Assembly: GCF_029601685.1 (NCBI RefSeq)
Contig: NZ_JARRIR010000006.1
Span: forward strand, 62,001 to 126,000
From: Metarhizobium sp017305935
GTDB lineage: Bacteria > Pseudomonadota > Alphaproteobacteria > Rhizobiales > Rhizobiaceae
Length of the DNA stretch: 64,000 nt
Reading direction: 5' to 3'
In this document: positions 25,326 to 34,635 of the stretch, in pieces
Layout of the letters: each line of letters opens with the position of its first letter
How positions within the stretch are numbered: the stretch's first letter is position 1
Program-made: the position numbers and the translations under genes
Notes under the pieces: model-generated
What the model was told of the DNA's origin: nothing
Databases searched by the model: none
What the model saw: only the letters and a program-made list of their open reading frames with translations

Positions 25326-26204
25326 ATGGGATCGAACAGAACAGGCTGGCTCCTGCTGGCCCCGACGCTGATCATTCTCGGCGGTTTCGGTATCGTGCCC
25401 TTCATCTACGTTCTCTGGGTCTCCTTCCATCAATGGAACCCGTTCGGCGCCAATCCGGCGATGATCTACAACGGCGCGGATAACTTCCGGAGACTGGTCT
25501 TCGACACCGAATTCCTGCAATCGGTCTGGTTCACGATGCAGTTCGGCTTTTTCGCCGTCGTCAGCGAGATCGTCATCGGCTATCTTCTGGCGCAGTTGCT
25601 GATGCGGGACTTTCCGGGAAAATCCATCTTCCGCACCATTCATACCCTGCCGCTGATCGTCGCGCCGATCGTAGTCGGCTCGGTCTGGCGGCTGATGACC
25701 ACGCCGAGCATCGGCATCATTCCCTATTATCTGAACCACTGGTTCGGTTATCAGATGAACATCGGCTCCAGCGCCACCGCAGCCTTCGTCACCACTGTCG
25801 TCATGGACATCTGGCACTGGACGCCGCTGGTGACGCTGACGCTGCTCGCGGCCATCGTCGGTCTTCCCAAGGACCCCTTCGAGCAGGCGCAGATCGACGG
25901 CGCCAACCGCTGGCAGATCTTCTGGCACATTACGCTGCCGATGATCCGCCCGGCCATCCTCGCCACCGTCTTTATCCGCCTGATGGACGCATTGCGCACC
26001 GTCGACGAAATCTGGATGCTGACCGGCGGCGGACCGGGTGCGGCCACCCGTTACGTCGGCCTGCATATCTGGAAGATCGTCTTCCCGAAAACCGATTACG
26101 GCTACGGTTCGGCGATCTCGGTCATCGTCCTGTATCTGACGCTGGTGATGTGCTGGCTGCTCTATGTCGGCCTCGTCGCCCCGCGCGTGAAGAGGAGCAC
26201 GTGA
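25326..26204 (+). CDS. ABC sugar/polyol transporter permease (first)
   Basis: A 292-residue inner-membrane permease of the MalF/UgpA type with about six helices (GWLLLAPTLIILGGFGIVPFIYVLWVSF first). The EAA loop EQAQIDGANRWQIFWHITLPMIRPAI contacts the ATPase. ATG 25326 follows GGGGGAGGC; the frame is open from 25251 without a better start. It overlaps the next permease by a single base (TGATG), indicating coupling. Confidence 0.9.
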   Translation: MGSNRTGWLLLAPTLIILGGFGIVPFIYVLWVSFHQWNPFGANPAMIYNGADNFRRLVFDTEFLQSVWFTMQFGFFAVVSEIVIGYLLAQLLMRDFPGKSIFRTIHTLPLIVAPIVVGSVWRLMTTPSIGIIPYYLNHWFGYQMNIGSSATAAFVTTVVMDIWHWTPLVTLTLLAAIVGLPKDPFEQAQIDGANRWQIFWHITLPMIRPAILATVFIRLMDALRTVDEIWMLTGGGPGAATRYVGLHIWKIVFPKTDYGYGSAISVIVLYLTLVMCWLLYVGLVAPRVKRST

Positions 26205-27040
26205 TGCAGAAGAACAATCCCGCCCTGATGACGCTGCTTTGGATTCTCCTGAGCCTTGCGACGCTGTTCCCGATCTACTGGCTGTTCGTCATCTCGGTCA
26301 AACCGGCCGTCGACCTGTTCACGACGCCGAGCATCATTCTCGAGAAAGCCTATTGGGCCAATTATGCCAAGGTGCTGACTGACACGACGCTGCGGCGCTA
26401 CATGATCAATTCGCTGATCATTTCCAGCGGCAACGCGCTGCTCGTCACGACACTGGCCTTCATGGCCTGCTACGCGCTGTCGCGTTACAATCTCGCAGGC
26501 AAGGAGAACATCTTCTTCTGGACGATCACCAACCGCATGGCGCCGGCGGCCGTCTTTTTGCTGCCCTTCTTCCTGCTGTTCACCCAGGTCTTCGCCATCG
26601 GCGACTACAAGCTCTACGATACGCGCATCGGCATGATCCTGCTCTATTGCACGTTCAACCTGCCTTTCGCCATCTGGACGCTCAGGCCGACCATCGACGG
26701 CATCCCGCGCGAATTGGACGAGGCGGCGACGGTCGACGGCGCCTCCACCTGGCAGGTCATTCGCGAAGTGGTGTTTCCGCTGGCGCGTCCGGGCCTGGCG
26801 GTCACGCTGATCCTCACCTGGGTCTTCGCCTGGAACGAATTCCTGCTGGCGGCGACGCTGACGAGCTTCAACGCCCGCACGATCACCACCGGCCTTTCCG
26901 AATACGTGACCACCACCGGCACCGAATGGGGCACGATGGCATCCATCGCCATCATCACCCTCATCCCGGCGCTCATCGTCTTCACGGTCGTGCAGCGGCA
27001 CATCATCGCCGGCCTGACCTTCGGCGCGGTGAAGGAGTAG
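26204..27040 (+). CDS. ABC sugar/polyol transporter permease (second)
   Basis: A 278-residue MalG/UgpE-type permease: LMTLLWILLSLATLFPIYWLFVISVKP at the N terminus, six predicted helices and the EAA loop ELDEAATVDGASTWQVIREVVFPLARPGLAV. AGAGGA lies just before ATG 26204. Together with the preceding permease it forms the heterodimeric channel. The next gene begins 4 bases downstream. Confidence 0.9.
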   Translation: MQKNNPALMTLLWILLSLATLFPIYWLFVISVKPAVDLFTTPSIILEKAYWANYAKVLTDTTLRRYMINSLIISSGNALLVTTLAFMACYALSRYNLAGKENIFFWTITNRMAPAAVFLLPFFLLFTQVFAIGDYKLYDTRIGMILLYCTFNLPFAIWTLRPTIDGIPRELDEAATVDGASTWQVIREVVFPLARPGLAVTLILTWVFAWNEFLLAATLTSFNARTITTGLSEYVTTTGTEWGTMASIAIITLIPALIVFTVVQRHIIAGLTFGAVKE

Positions 27041-27044
27041 TCTC

Positions 27045-27263
27045 ATGGAGCACAATATCGAAGAAGAAACCCCGGCACCGCGTGGCCCCAAGCATGGCTT
27101 CCTGCCTATCGTCACCAACTGGTTCGACCGGCTGTTCATCGGCATCTACCTGTTCGTGGCGCTGGAGCTTCTGTGGATGCGCTTCCTGGAGCAATCCATT
27201 CCGCTCACCGTCTGCCATGTGCTGGCGATCGCGCTCGGCGCGCTGATCGTCTGGAAAGGGTGA
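27045..27263 (+). CDS. Small two-helix membrane protein of the polyol ABC operon (72 aa)
   Basis: A 72-residue protein with AAGGAG before the ATG. After a polar N terminus (MEHNIEEETPAPRGPKHGF) it has two hydrophobic stretches, LFIGIYLFVALELLWMRFL and LTVCHVLAIALGALIVW. It is embedded in the ABC operon between permease and dehydrogenase. Small membrane proteins of this kind recur in rhizobial polyol and glycerol ABC operons (for example DUF2160-like proteins), but I cannot assign this one to a named family. It may be an accessory transporter subunit. Confidence 0.7.
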   Translation: MEHNIEEETPAPRGPKHGFLPIVTNWFDRLFIGIYLFVALELLWMRFLEQSIPLTVCHVLAIALGALIVWKG

Positions 27264-27268
27264 CTCGG

Positions 27269-28312
27269 ATGAAGGCTCTCGTCCTCGAAGAAAAACTGAA
27301 GCTTTCATTGCGCGACTTCCCCATCGAACAGGAAGACGTCATGGGGCAGCATGATGTGCGCATCAAGCTGCACACCGTCGGTATCTGCGGCTCGGACGTG
27401 CATTATTACACGCATGGCGGCGCCGGCATCTTTCAGGTGAAGGCGCCGATGATCCTCGGCCACGAAGCCTCCGGCACCGTGATCGAAACCGGAGCCAAAG
27501 TGACGACGCTGAAGGTCGGCGACCGCGTCTGCATGGAGCCCGGCATTCCCGACCCTATGAGCCGGGCGACCCGCCTCGGCCTCTACAATGTCGATCCCGC
27601 CGTCCGCTTCTGGGCGACGCCGCCGGTGCATGGCGTGCTGCGCCCCACCGTCGTTCACCCGGAAGCCTTCACCTTCAAACTGCCGGATACCGTCTCCTTC
27701 GCGGAAGCCGCGATGGTCGAGCCGCTGGCGGTCGGCGTGCATGCGGCAACCAAGGCGCAGGTGCGGCCGGGCGATATCGCGCTGGTGATCGGCGCCGGTC
27801 CCATCGGCCTGGTCACGGCGCTGTCGGCGCTGGCGGCCGGCTGCGCCCGCGTCTTCGTCAGCGATGTCGACGACAGCAAGCTGGAGATCGCCGCCCGCCT
27901 CGGGCCGATCACGCCGATCAACGTCGCGCGCAGCGACCTGACGCAGGAGATCCGCAAGGCGACGGATGGCTGGGGCGTGGAAATCGTCTTCGAATGCTCC
28001 GGCAGTCCCAAGGCGGCGGAGGGCGTGTTCGATCCGCTCTGCCCGGCCGGCCGGGTGGTGTTCATCGGCTCGCAGATCCACGACATCGCTTACAATGTCG
28101 GCAAGGCGATGGTGCGCGAGGCGCGGGTGGAGCATGTGTTCCGCTATGCCCATGTCTTTCCGCGTTGCGTGGCCATGCTCGCCTCCGGCGCGATCGACGT
28201 CAAACCGTTGATCACCCGCACCTTCGGTTTCGACGACAGCGTCGAGGCCTTCGAAATCGCCGCATCCGCGCCCAAGGGCGAAGTGAAGATGCAGATCGCG
28301 CTGCCGCAGTAA
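27269..28312 (+). CDS. Zinc-type polyol dehydrogenase (MDR, xylitol/altritol dehydrogenase-like)
   Basis: A 347-residue medium-chain dehydrogenase. Catalytic zinc residues are in GICGSDVHYYTHGGAG (Cys) and ILGHEASG (His-Glu); the NAD site is VIGAGPIGLVTALSA. The lobe that normally holds four structural-zinc cysteines (MSRATRLGLYNVDPAVRF) has none, as in some sorbitol dehydrogenases. The sequence resembles D-xylulose reductase/xylitol dehydrogenase. In A. tumefaciens a PF00107 enzyme in a similar ABC locus oxidises D-altritol to D-tagatose, which would fit the tagatose kinase and GatZ found here. Confidence 0.87.
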   Translation: MKALVLEEKLKLSLRDFPIEQEDVMGQHDVRIKLHTVGICGSDVHYYTHGGAGIFQVKAPMILGHEASGTVIETGAKVTTLKVGDRVCMEPGIPDPMSRATRLGLYNVDPAVRFWATPPVHGVLRPTVVHPEAFTFKLPDTVSFAEAAMVEPLAVGVHAATKAQVRPGDIALVIGAGPIGLVTALSALAAGCARVFVSDVDDSKLEIAARLGPITPINVARSDLTQEIRKATDGWGVEIVFECSGSPKAAEGVFDPLCPAGRVVFIGSQIHDIAYNVGKAMVREARVEHVFRYAHVFPRCVAMLASGAIDVKPLITRTFGFDDSVEAFEIAASAPKGEVKMQIALPQ

Positions 28313-28323
28313 GGGGAACGACC

Positions 28324-29388
<1,065 letters not shown>

Positions 29389-29447
29389 GGCGAAGCCTCT
29401 TCGAAAGAGGTTGCGGGCCACACCCCGCATCCTTCAGACCATCAAAA

Positions 29448-29527
29448 AAGCCTGACCGCGCATGACGCGGAGGCTTATGTGAGGTTTATCATTATCCTGA
29501 GAATGCGAGGTGCTGTCCTCGCATTCT
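29448..29527 (+). terminator. Two hairpins after the polyol ABC operon
   Basis: First, AAGCCT (29448-29453) pairs with AGGCTT (29471-29476) enclosing CCGCG/CGCGG; an A run on its left side makes it a better terminator for the minus strand. Second, AGAATGCGAGG (29500-29510) and CCTCGCATTCT (29517-29527) form a perfect 11-bp stem with a 6-base loop. Together they separate the ABC operon from the next unit. Neither has a clear T run on the plus strand. Confidence 0.5.
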
Positions 29528-29612
29528 TATGTTTCCATCGTGATGCAATTCCCCCTTCCCGGAATCGCTCCCCATGTTGCCAACCACGCGCGATCCGTGG
29601 GAAAAGCGGACA

Positions 29613-31019
29613 ATGAACACAGACGCCACACGCTGCCTGGTTTTCGATCTCGGCGCCGGTTCCGGCCGCGCCATGCTGGTCGAGTTTACCGGCGATTCCC
29701 TCGCCGTCCGTGAATTGCACCGTTTCTCCGGTTACGAGGTGCGGCTGGACGACGGCCCGGCATGGGATGTCGAGGCAATCCGAGCCGGTTTGCGCGAAGG
29801 CCTGCGCCGGGCGGCGGACGGCCCTGCCATCCGCTCGCTCGCCGTCGATAGCTGGGGCGTGGATTTCGCGCTTGTCGACCAAAGCGGCCGGTTGGTCGAC
29901 CAGCCGCGCACCTATCGTCACCCGCGCGGGCAGCGCGGCATGAACGCGCTCGAGGCACATCACGCCCGCATCGCCACCCGTACCGGTGTGCAAATCCTGC
30001 CAATCATCACGCCTTTTCATCTTCAGGACTGGGCGAAACATCATCCGACCCTGCTCGACGCAACCGAGCGTTTCCTGATGACCTCGGACTTCTATGCTTT
30101 CGACCTTTCCGGGATCGCTGCCTGCGAGAACACGCTGGCGCGCACCTCCGGGCTGGTGAACGTCCATTCGGGCGATTGGGATGCGGAGGTGCTGCATCTT
30201 GCCGGCCTGCCGGGCCGGATGTTTCCGCACATCGTGCCCTCAGGGACGCCACTCGGCCGCTTGAAGCCGGAGTTGGCGACCGGACCGGCGCTGGAAAACA
30301 CTGAGGTGATCGCTGCCGCCGGCCATGACACCGCCTGCGCCGCCTTTGCACTGGCCCCGCGAGCGGGCGAGGCTTTTGCCGTCTGCGGCTCTTGGATCCT
30401 CGTCGGCGTCGAGGTGCCGGAAGGACATCTGCCCGAAGCCGCCATCGGGCTCGGCCTTGGACTGGAAGGCGGCATCGGCGGGCGGGCCATCCTCACCCGC
30501 AGCCTGCCCGGCCTGTTCCTGATGCGCCGCCTGCGCGATAGCTGGAAGGCACGCAGCGGCGAGGATGTGGATTTCGCCACGCTCGGGCGGCAGGCCCGCG
30601 AGGCCGATCCGGCAACGCCGGCCATCGACGTCACCCACGGCCTGTTCTTCGATCCGCAGGACATGGTCGGCGCGATGCAGGATTTTAATCCCATGCTGAA
30701 GGGCCGCCCCATCGGCGATCTCGCCCGCGCGCTCTATCTCGGGCTGGCTCGGGCCGTCACAAATAGCATCGCCGAACTCTCGCAATTTTCCGAAAAACCC
30801 ATCGAGGCCATCCGGGTCGGGGGCGGTGGCGGGCAGGACGCGGCTTGGCGGCATTTCCTGGAAGCCGCGAGCGGCTGCCATGTGCAGGCCGGGCTGGTGG
30901 AGGCGAGCGTCGTCGGCAATGCGCTGATCCAGCTCGTCGGCCTCAAGGCGCTGCCCTCCTTCGAGGCGGCGCAGGCGCTCGCCCGCCGCGCCACCGATAG
31001 CGGAGCCTGGCGCGCATGA
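29613..31019 (+). CDS. FGGY carbohydrate kinase, rhamnulokinase-like
   Basis: A 468-residue FGGY kinase. CLVFDLGAGSGRAMLVEF is the phosphate loop of rhamnulokinase/fuculokinase relatives; SLAVDSWGVDFALVD and AAGHDTACAAFAL are further family motifs, and the C-terminal IRVGGGGGQDAAWRHFLEAASG forms the adenine site. I use ATG 29613; an in-frame ATG at 29574 would add 13 residues. It overlaps the DeoR regulator by 4 bases. With the class II aldolase downstream it suggests kinase then retro-aldol cleavage of a ketose such as L-fuculose or L-rhamnulose type. Confidence 0.86.
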   Translation: MNTDATRCLVFDLGAGSGRAMLVEFTGDSLAVRELHRFSGYEVRLDDGPAWDVEAIRAGLREGLRRAADGPAIRSLAVDSWGVDFALVDQSGRLVDQPRTYRHPRGQRGMNALEAHHARIATRTGVQILPIITPFHLQDWAKHHPTLLDATERFLMTSDFYAFDLSGIAACENTLARTSGLVNVHSGDWDAEVLHLAGLPGRMFPHIVPSGTPLGRLKPELATGPALENTEVIAAAGHDTACAAFALAPRAGEAFAVCGSWILVGVEVPEGHLPEAAIGLGLGLEGGIGGRAILTRSLPGLFLMRRLRDSWKARSGEDVDFATLGRQAREADPATPAIDVTHGLFFDPQDMVGAMQDFNPMLKGRPIGDLARALYLGLARAVTNSIAELSQFSEKPIEAIRVGGGGGQDAAWRHFLEAASGCHVQAGLVEASVVGNALIQLVGLKALPSFEAAQALARRATDSGAWRA

Positions 31020-31786
31020 GCCTGCTTCCGGAAGAACGCGCCGAAGCCATCCTGCGGGTGCTCTCCCGTGACGGCCGGTTGCTGGTGGAAGCCGCCTCCC
31101 GCGAACTCAACGTGTCAGGCGAAACCATCCGCCGCGATCTCAAGCGGCTGGAAACCGCAGGCTTGCTGAAACGCAGCCACGGCGGCGCCGTGCCGGTGCC
31201 GCCGCGCCAGGCCGAGGATTTGTCCTATCCGGCCCGCTCGGTGCTGAACATCAGCGCCAAGCGCCGCATCGCCAGCGCCGCCGCGCGCCACATCGCCGAC
31301 AATCAGGCGCTGATGGTCGACAGTTCCTCCACCGCGCTGGAAGTGGTGCGGGCGCTGAAGGGCCGCAAGGGCCTGACCATCGTCACCAATTCGGTGGCGC
31401 TGCTCACCGATCCCGCCTCGCTGCCGCACCGGCTGATCTCGGTCGGCGGCGAGCGCCATCCCGAGGTCATGACCTTTCACGGGCCGCTGGCGGTGGAGGC
31501 CGCGCGGCGTTTCCACGCCGATCTCGCCATCATTTCCGTCAAGGCGCTGTCGAAACGCTCCGGCCTGATGGTCGCCAATGCCGAGGAGGCCGAACTCAAG
31601 CGCATCTTCCTCGAAAATGCCGAGCGCAGCCTGCTGCTGGTCGATGGCGACAAGTTCGACGGCTCCGGCCTCGTCTCCGTCGCCCCGCTGGAGGCCGTCT
31701 CCGCCCTGATCACCGACCGCGAGCCCTCAGGCGAATGGCGAACGCTGATCGAAAAGGCCGGCGTGGCGCTGGAAATCGCCTCATGA
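31016..31786 (+). CDS. DeoR/GlpR family transcriptional regulator
   Basis: A 256-residue DeoR protein: LPEERAEAILRVLSRDGRLLVEAASRELNVSGETIRRDLKRLETAGLLKRSHGGAV is the N-terminal winged helix. The sugar-phosphate-binding DeoRC domain (MVDSSSTALEVVRAL, LTIVTNSVALL, VDGDKFDGSGL) follows. It sits inside the operon between its kinase and aldolase. Direct repeats at 31794-31823 just after its stop are a likely operator for the aldolase-SDR genes. Confidence 0.9.
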   Translation: MSLLPEERAEAILRVLSRDGRLLVEAASRELNVSGETIRRDLKRLETAGLLKRSHGGAVPVPPRQAEDLSYPARSVLNISAKRRIASAAARHIADNQALMVDSSSTALEVVRALKGRKGLTIVTNSVALLTDPASLPHRLISVGGERHPEVMTFHGPLAVEAARRFHADLAIISVKALSKRSGLMVANAEEAELKRIFLENAERSLLLVDGDKFDGSGLVSVAPLEAVSALITDREPSGEWRTLIEKAGVALEIAS

Positions 31787-31793
31787 CTATATA

Positions 31794-31823
31794 TGTTGTT
31801 TTGTGTTGATTTCTGTTGATTTG
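31794..31823. promoter_or_regulatory. Three 10-bp direct repeats, probable DeoR operator
   Basis: TGTTGTTTTG, TGTTGATTTC and TGTTGATTTG lie end to end at 31794-31803, 31804-31813 and 31814-31823, a 10-base period that puts all copies on one face of the helix. Tandem T/G-rich repeats of this period are common DeoR-family targets. The position, between the DeoR gene and the aldolase start at 31866, suggests internal control of the aldolase-SDR pair. Confidence 0.6.
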
Positions 31824-31865
31824 AGAATCCGTCTGTGAGATCGTGCCTTCAACGAGGAGGCACGC

Positions 31866-32537
31866 ATGCAAGACACGAAAGACCTGCGCGAATTCATCTG
31901 CGATATCGGCCGCCGCGCCTGGCAGAAGGGCATGGGGGCTGCCAATGACGGCAACATCTCCATCCTGCTCGACGACGACACAGTGCTCTGCACCCCGACC
32001 GGCGTCTCCAAGGGTTTCATGACCCCCGACATGATCTGCCGCATCGACCGCGCCGGCCATTCCGTCGATGGCGGCGCGTGGAAACCCTCCACCGAAACCA
32101 AGATGCATCTCTGCGTCTATGACAACCGGCCGGATGCCCGCGCCGTCGTCCATGCGCACCCGCTTTATGCGACGGTGCATGCCATCTGCGGCAAGCCAAT
32201 CACCCAGCAGATCATGCCGGAATCGACCATGTTCCTCGGCGAGGTGCCGCTTTCGCCCTATGCGCTACCGTCGTCGGAGGATCTGTCGAAGGCGATTGCG
32301 CCCTATCTCGAAAGACACGACGCCATCCTGCTCGAAAACCACGGGGCGCTGACCTGTGGCCACGACCTGCAATCGGCCTGGTTCAAGATGGAGGCGCTCG
32401 ATTATTACGCCAAGGTCGTCTATCTCGCCGCCGGCTATGGCGGCGCCCATGAATTCGACCAGAGCGAGGTGGAGCGTCTGGTCGAGCTGAAGCGCACCCG
32501 CTTCCCCTCGCCCGGCCGGCACCCCTTTATCCCCTAA
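31866..32537 (+). CDS. Class II aldolase/adducin family (fuculose-phosphate aldolase type)
   Basis: A 223-residue zinc aldolase: NDGNISILLDDDTVLCTPTGVSKG (substrate phosphate and acid loops), the zinc histidines in VHAHPLYATVHA and the third in LLENHGALTCG. The family includes L-fuculose-phosphate, L-rhamnulose-phosphate and ribulose-phosphate enzymes. ACGAGGAGGC precedes ATG 31866. With the upstream FGGY kinase it would split a ketose 1-phosphate into dihydroxyacetone phosphate and an aldehyde. Confidence 0.88.
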   Translation: MQDTKDLREFICDIGRRAWQKGMGAANDGNISILLDDDTVLCTPTGVSKGFMTPDMICRIDRAGHSVDGGAWKPSTETKMHLCVYDNRPDARAVVHAHPLYATVHAICGKPITQQIMPESTMFLGEVPLSPYALPSSEDLSKAIAPYLERHDAILLENHGALTCGHDLQSAWFKMEALDYYAKVVYLAAGYGGAHEFDQSEVERLVELKRTRFPSPGRHPFIP

Positions 32538-32557
32538 GCATTCCCGGGAGGAAAACC

Positions 32558-33331
32558 ATGTATACGCAAAAACTGCGCCTCGACGGGCGCGTGGCGGTCG
32601 TCACCGGCGGCGGGCGCGGCATCGGGCTGGCGATCTCAGAAGCGCTGGCCGAATTCGGCGCGCGCGTCATCATCGCCGATATCGATCTCGACATTGCCCG
32701 CGCCGGCCAGCAGCGGCTCGCCAATCTCGGCCATGAGGCCGATATCCGTGCGGTCGACGTCACCAAGCCGCAGGAGGTCGAGGAACTGGCCGCCGCCCTC
32801 GTCGCTGAATACGGCAAGGTCGATATCCTCGTCGCCAATGCCGGCATCGCCCGCTCAGGGACAGCGGCGGAGGATGTCACGGACGAGCACTGGCTGCATG
32901 TCAACGACGTCAATTACAACGGCGTCTTCTGGTGTAACCGCGCCTTCGGCCGCCACATGCTGAAGGCCGGGCGCGGCGCCATTGTCAATATCGGCTCGAT
33001 GTCCGGCTATATCTCCAACCGGCCGCAGAAGCAGACCTATTACAACGCCTCCAAGGCCGCCGTGCATCAGATGACCTCGTCGCTGGCCGCCGAATGGGCC
33101 GATCGCGGCGTGCGCATCAATGCCGTCGCGCCGACCTATATCGAAACGGAAATGACCAGTTACCGCCATGACAATGACGGCATGATCGAGGTCTGGCTGC
33201 GCGACACGCCGATGCATCGCATGGGCAAGCCGGACGAGATCGCCTCCGTGGTGCATTTCCTCGCCAGCGATGCGTCGAGCCTGATGACAGGCGAAACCGT
33301 GCTGGTCGATGGCGGCTTCACCTGCTGGTGA
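32558..33331 (+). CDS. SDR family sugar/polyol dehydrogenase
   Basis: A 257-residue SDR: VVTGGGRGIGLAISEAL, LVANAGIARSG, NIGSMSG, YNASK, ending DGGFTCW. It is strongly similar to the SDR at 16174-16950 through the middle and C terminus, so the two look like paralogues. GGGAGGAAAACC precedes ATG 32558. Its 3' end overlaps the convergent ROK repressor gene by 14 bases. Confidence 0.88.
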   Translation: MYTQKLRLDGRVAVVTGGGRGIGLAISEALAEFGARVIIADIDLDIARAGQQRLANLGHEADIRAVDVTKPQEVEELAAALVAEYGKVDILVANAGIARSGTAAEDVTDEHWLHVNDVNYNGVFWCNRAFGRHMLKAGRGAIVNIGSMSGYISNRPQKQTYYNASKAAVHQMTSSLAAEWADRGVRINAVAPTYIETEMTSYRHDNDGMIEVWLRDTPMHRMGKPDEIASVVHFLASDASSLMTGETVLVDGGFTCW

Positions 33332-34517
33332 GGTTTTCGGCGCCGAAGACGATCTCCTGATCGACGCTGAGCAGGCGCTTGTGCAACAGGCAGGCGGCCC
33401 CGATGGCCGGGCCGCCATGTCCCAGCTCCGAAAGCACGATCTCCGGCAGCGGTTGGCCGTTCAGCACATGCCGCGCCATGGCCGCCGCCACCGCCTCGCG
33501 ACAATGGCCATAGAGCGCCGCGACCGGCCCCCCGAGCACGATCCGGCCGGGATCGAGGATATTGGCGAGCGCCGCCAGCCCAAGGCCGAGATAATGTGCC
33601 CAATCCGCAAGCGTCACCTGCGCCGCCCCTTCCCCCGTTTCCAATAATCCAAGAAATCCAGCAATATCGCCGGCACCGCCACCGTGAAAACGATGCCGTG
33701 CCAGCACCGCCTCCCGGCCGACAAAGGTTTCGAGCGAACCGGGCAAGGTCGCCATATCGACAAAACCCTCCTGCCCGACGAGGATATGGCCGAATTCGCC
33801 GGCATAACCGCCATGGCCGCGCAGGGTCTCGCCGCCGGCAAGGATCGCGCCGCCGAGGCCGGCATCGAGGAAGACGTAAAGCTCCATCGGGCCGGGCCGG
33901 GCCGGCTGGCGATAGACCTCGGCCATGGCGAAGGCATTGGCATCGTTCTCCGCCGTCAGCAGTGGCGGCTGCGGCAGGTGTGCGGCGATCATCGGCAGGA
34001 TGGCAACGTCGCGCCAGCCGAGCAGCGGCGCGCGCATCACCCGCCCTTCGCGGTCGACGGCGCCGGGGACAGCGACGCAGATGCCGTGCAGCCGGTCGTA
34101 GCCGCCGAGCGCCTTGCAGAGGCCGTCGACCTGATCCGCGACGCGCGCGGCCAGTCTTTCCGGCGCGGTCTCCGTCGCCGCAAAGGTCTCGTGCCGCTCC
34201 GCCACGACACAGGCTGCGAAATCCAGCGCCACGACGCTCAAGCGCCCGACGCCAAGCTCGACGCCGATGAACAGCCCATGCTCGCCGCGCAGCCGCACCA
34301 GCGTGCCGGGCCTTCCGGCACGGTTGTCGCGGGCATCCTGCGCCTCGTCCTCGATGACGAGGCCCTCCGTCGTCAGCGTGTTGACGATGCTGCTGGCGGT
34401 CGAACGCGTCAGGCCGAGTTGCCGGGCGAGATCGGCGCGGCTCATCCCGCCCCGACGCAGCAGGGCTTCCAGCGCGCGGATCTCGTTGATGTGCCGGACG
34501 GCGCGCGGCATCGACAT
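33318..34517 (-). CDS. ROK family transcriptional repressor
   Basis: A 399-residue ROK regulator. The winged helix at residues about 8-60 is NEIRALEALLRRGGMSRADLARQLGLTRSTASSIVNTLTTEGLV; the ROK domain has AENDANAFAMAEVY and GLGGAILAGGETLRGHGGYAGEFGHI. The zinc CxCGxxGCxE motif is missing (GHILVGQEGFVDMATLPG), as in the other ROK regulator in this window. It is divergent from the dehydrogenase-isomerase operon at 34636 and probably represses it and itself. Confidence 0.9.
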   Translation of the reverse strand: MSMPRAVRHINEIRALEALLRRGGMSRADLARQLGLTRSTASSIVNTLTTEGLVIEDEAQDARDNRAGRPGTLVRLRGEHGLFIGVELGVGRLSVVALDFAACVVAERHETFAATETAPERLAARVADQVDGLCKALGGYDRLHGICVAVPGAVDREGRVMRAPLLGWRDVAILPMIAAHLPQPPLLTAENDANAFAMAEVYRQPARPGPMELYVFLDAGLGGAILAGGETLRGHGGYAGEFGHILVGQEGFVDMATLPGSLETFVGREAVLARHRFHGGGAGDIAGFLGLLETGEGAAQVTLADWAHYLGLGLAALANILDPGRIVLGGPVAALYGHCREAVAAAMARHVLNGQPLPEIVLSELGHGGPAIGAACLLHKRLLSVDQEIVFGAENLTSR

Positions 34518-34542
34518 GGCCTGGTCTCCCTTGCTTCCTGCA

Positions 34543-34585
34543 TTGACAAATGCACGAGTTCATGTTTGTTTTCAAACCAAACAAA
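34543..34585 (+). promoter_or_regulatory. Promoter with overlapping operator for the Gfo/Idh operon
   Basis: A perfect -35 TTGACA at 34543-34548 is followed at 17 bases by TTGTTT (34566-34571). Over the -10 region lies a perfect inverted repeat TTTGTTT-N7-AAACAAA (34565-34585). Repressor binding there would block polymerase. The divergent ROK regulator is the natural candidate. Confidence 0.55.
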
Positions 34586-34635
34586 TTAGAAATCGACGGG
34601 CGAAAACCTTCGACCCGCCGAAACAGGGACGAAAC

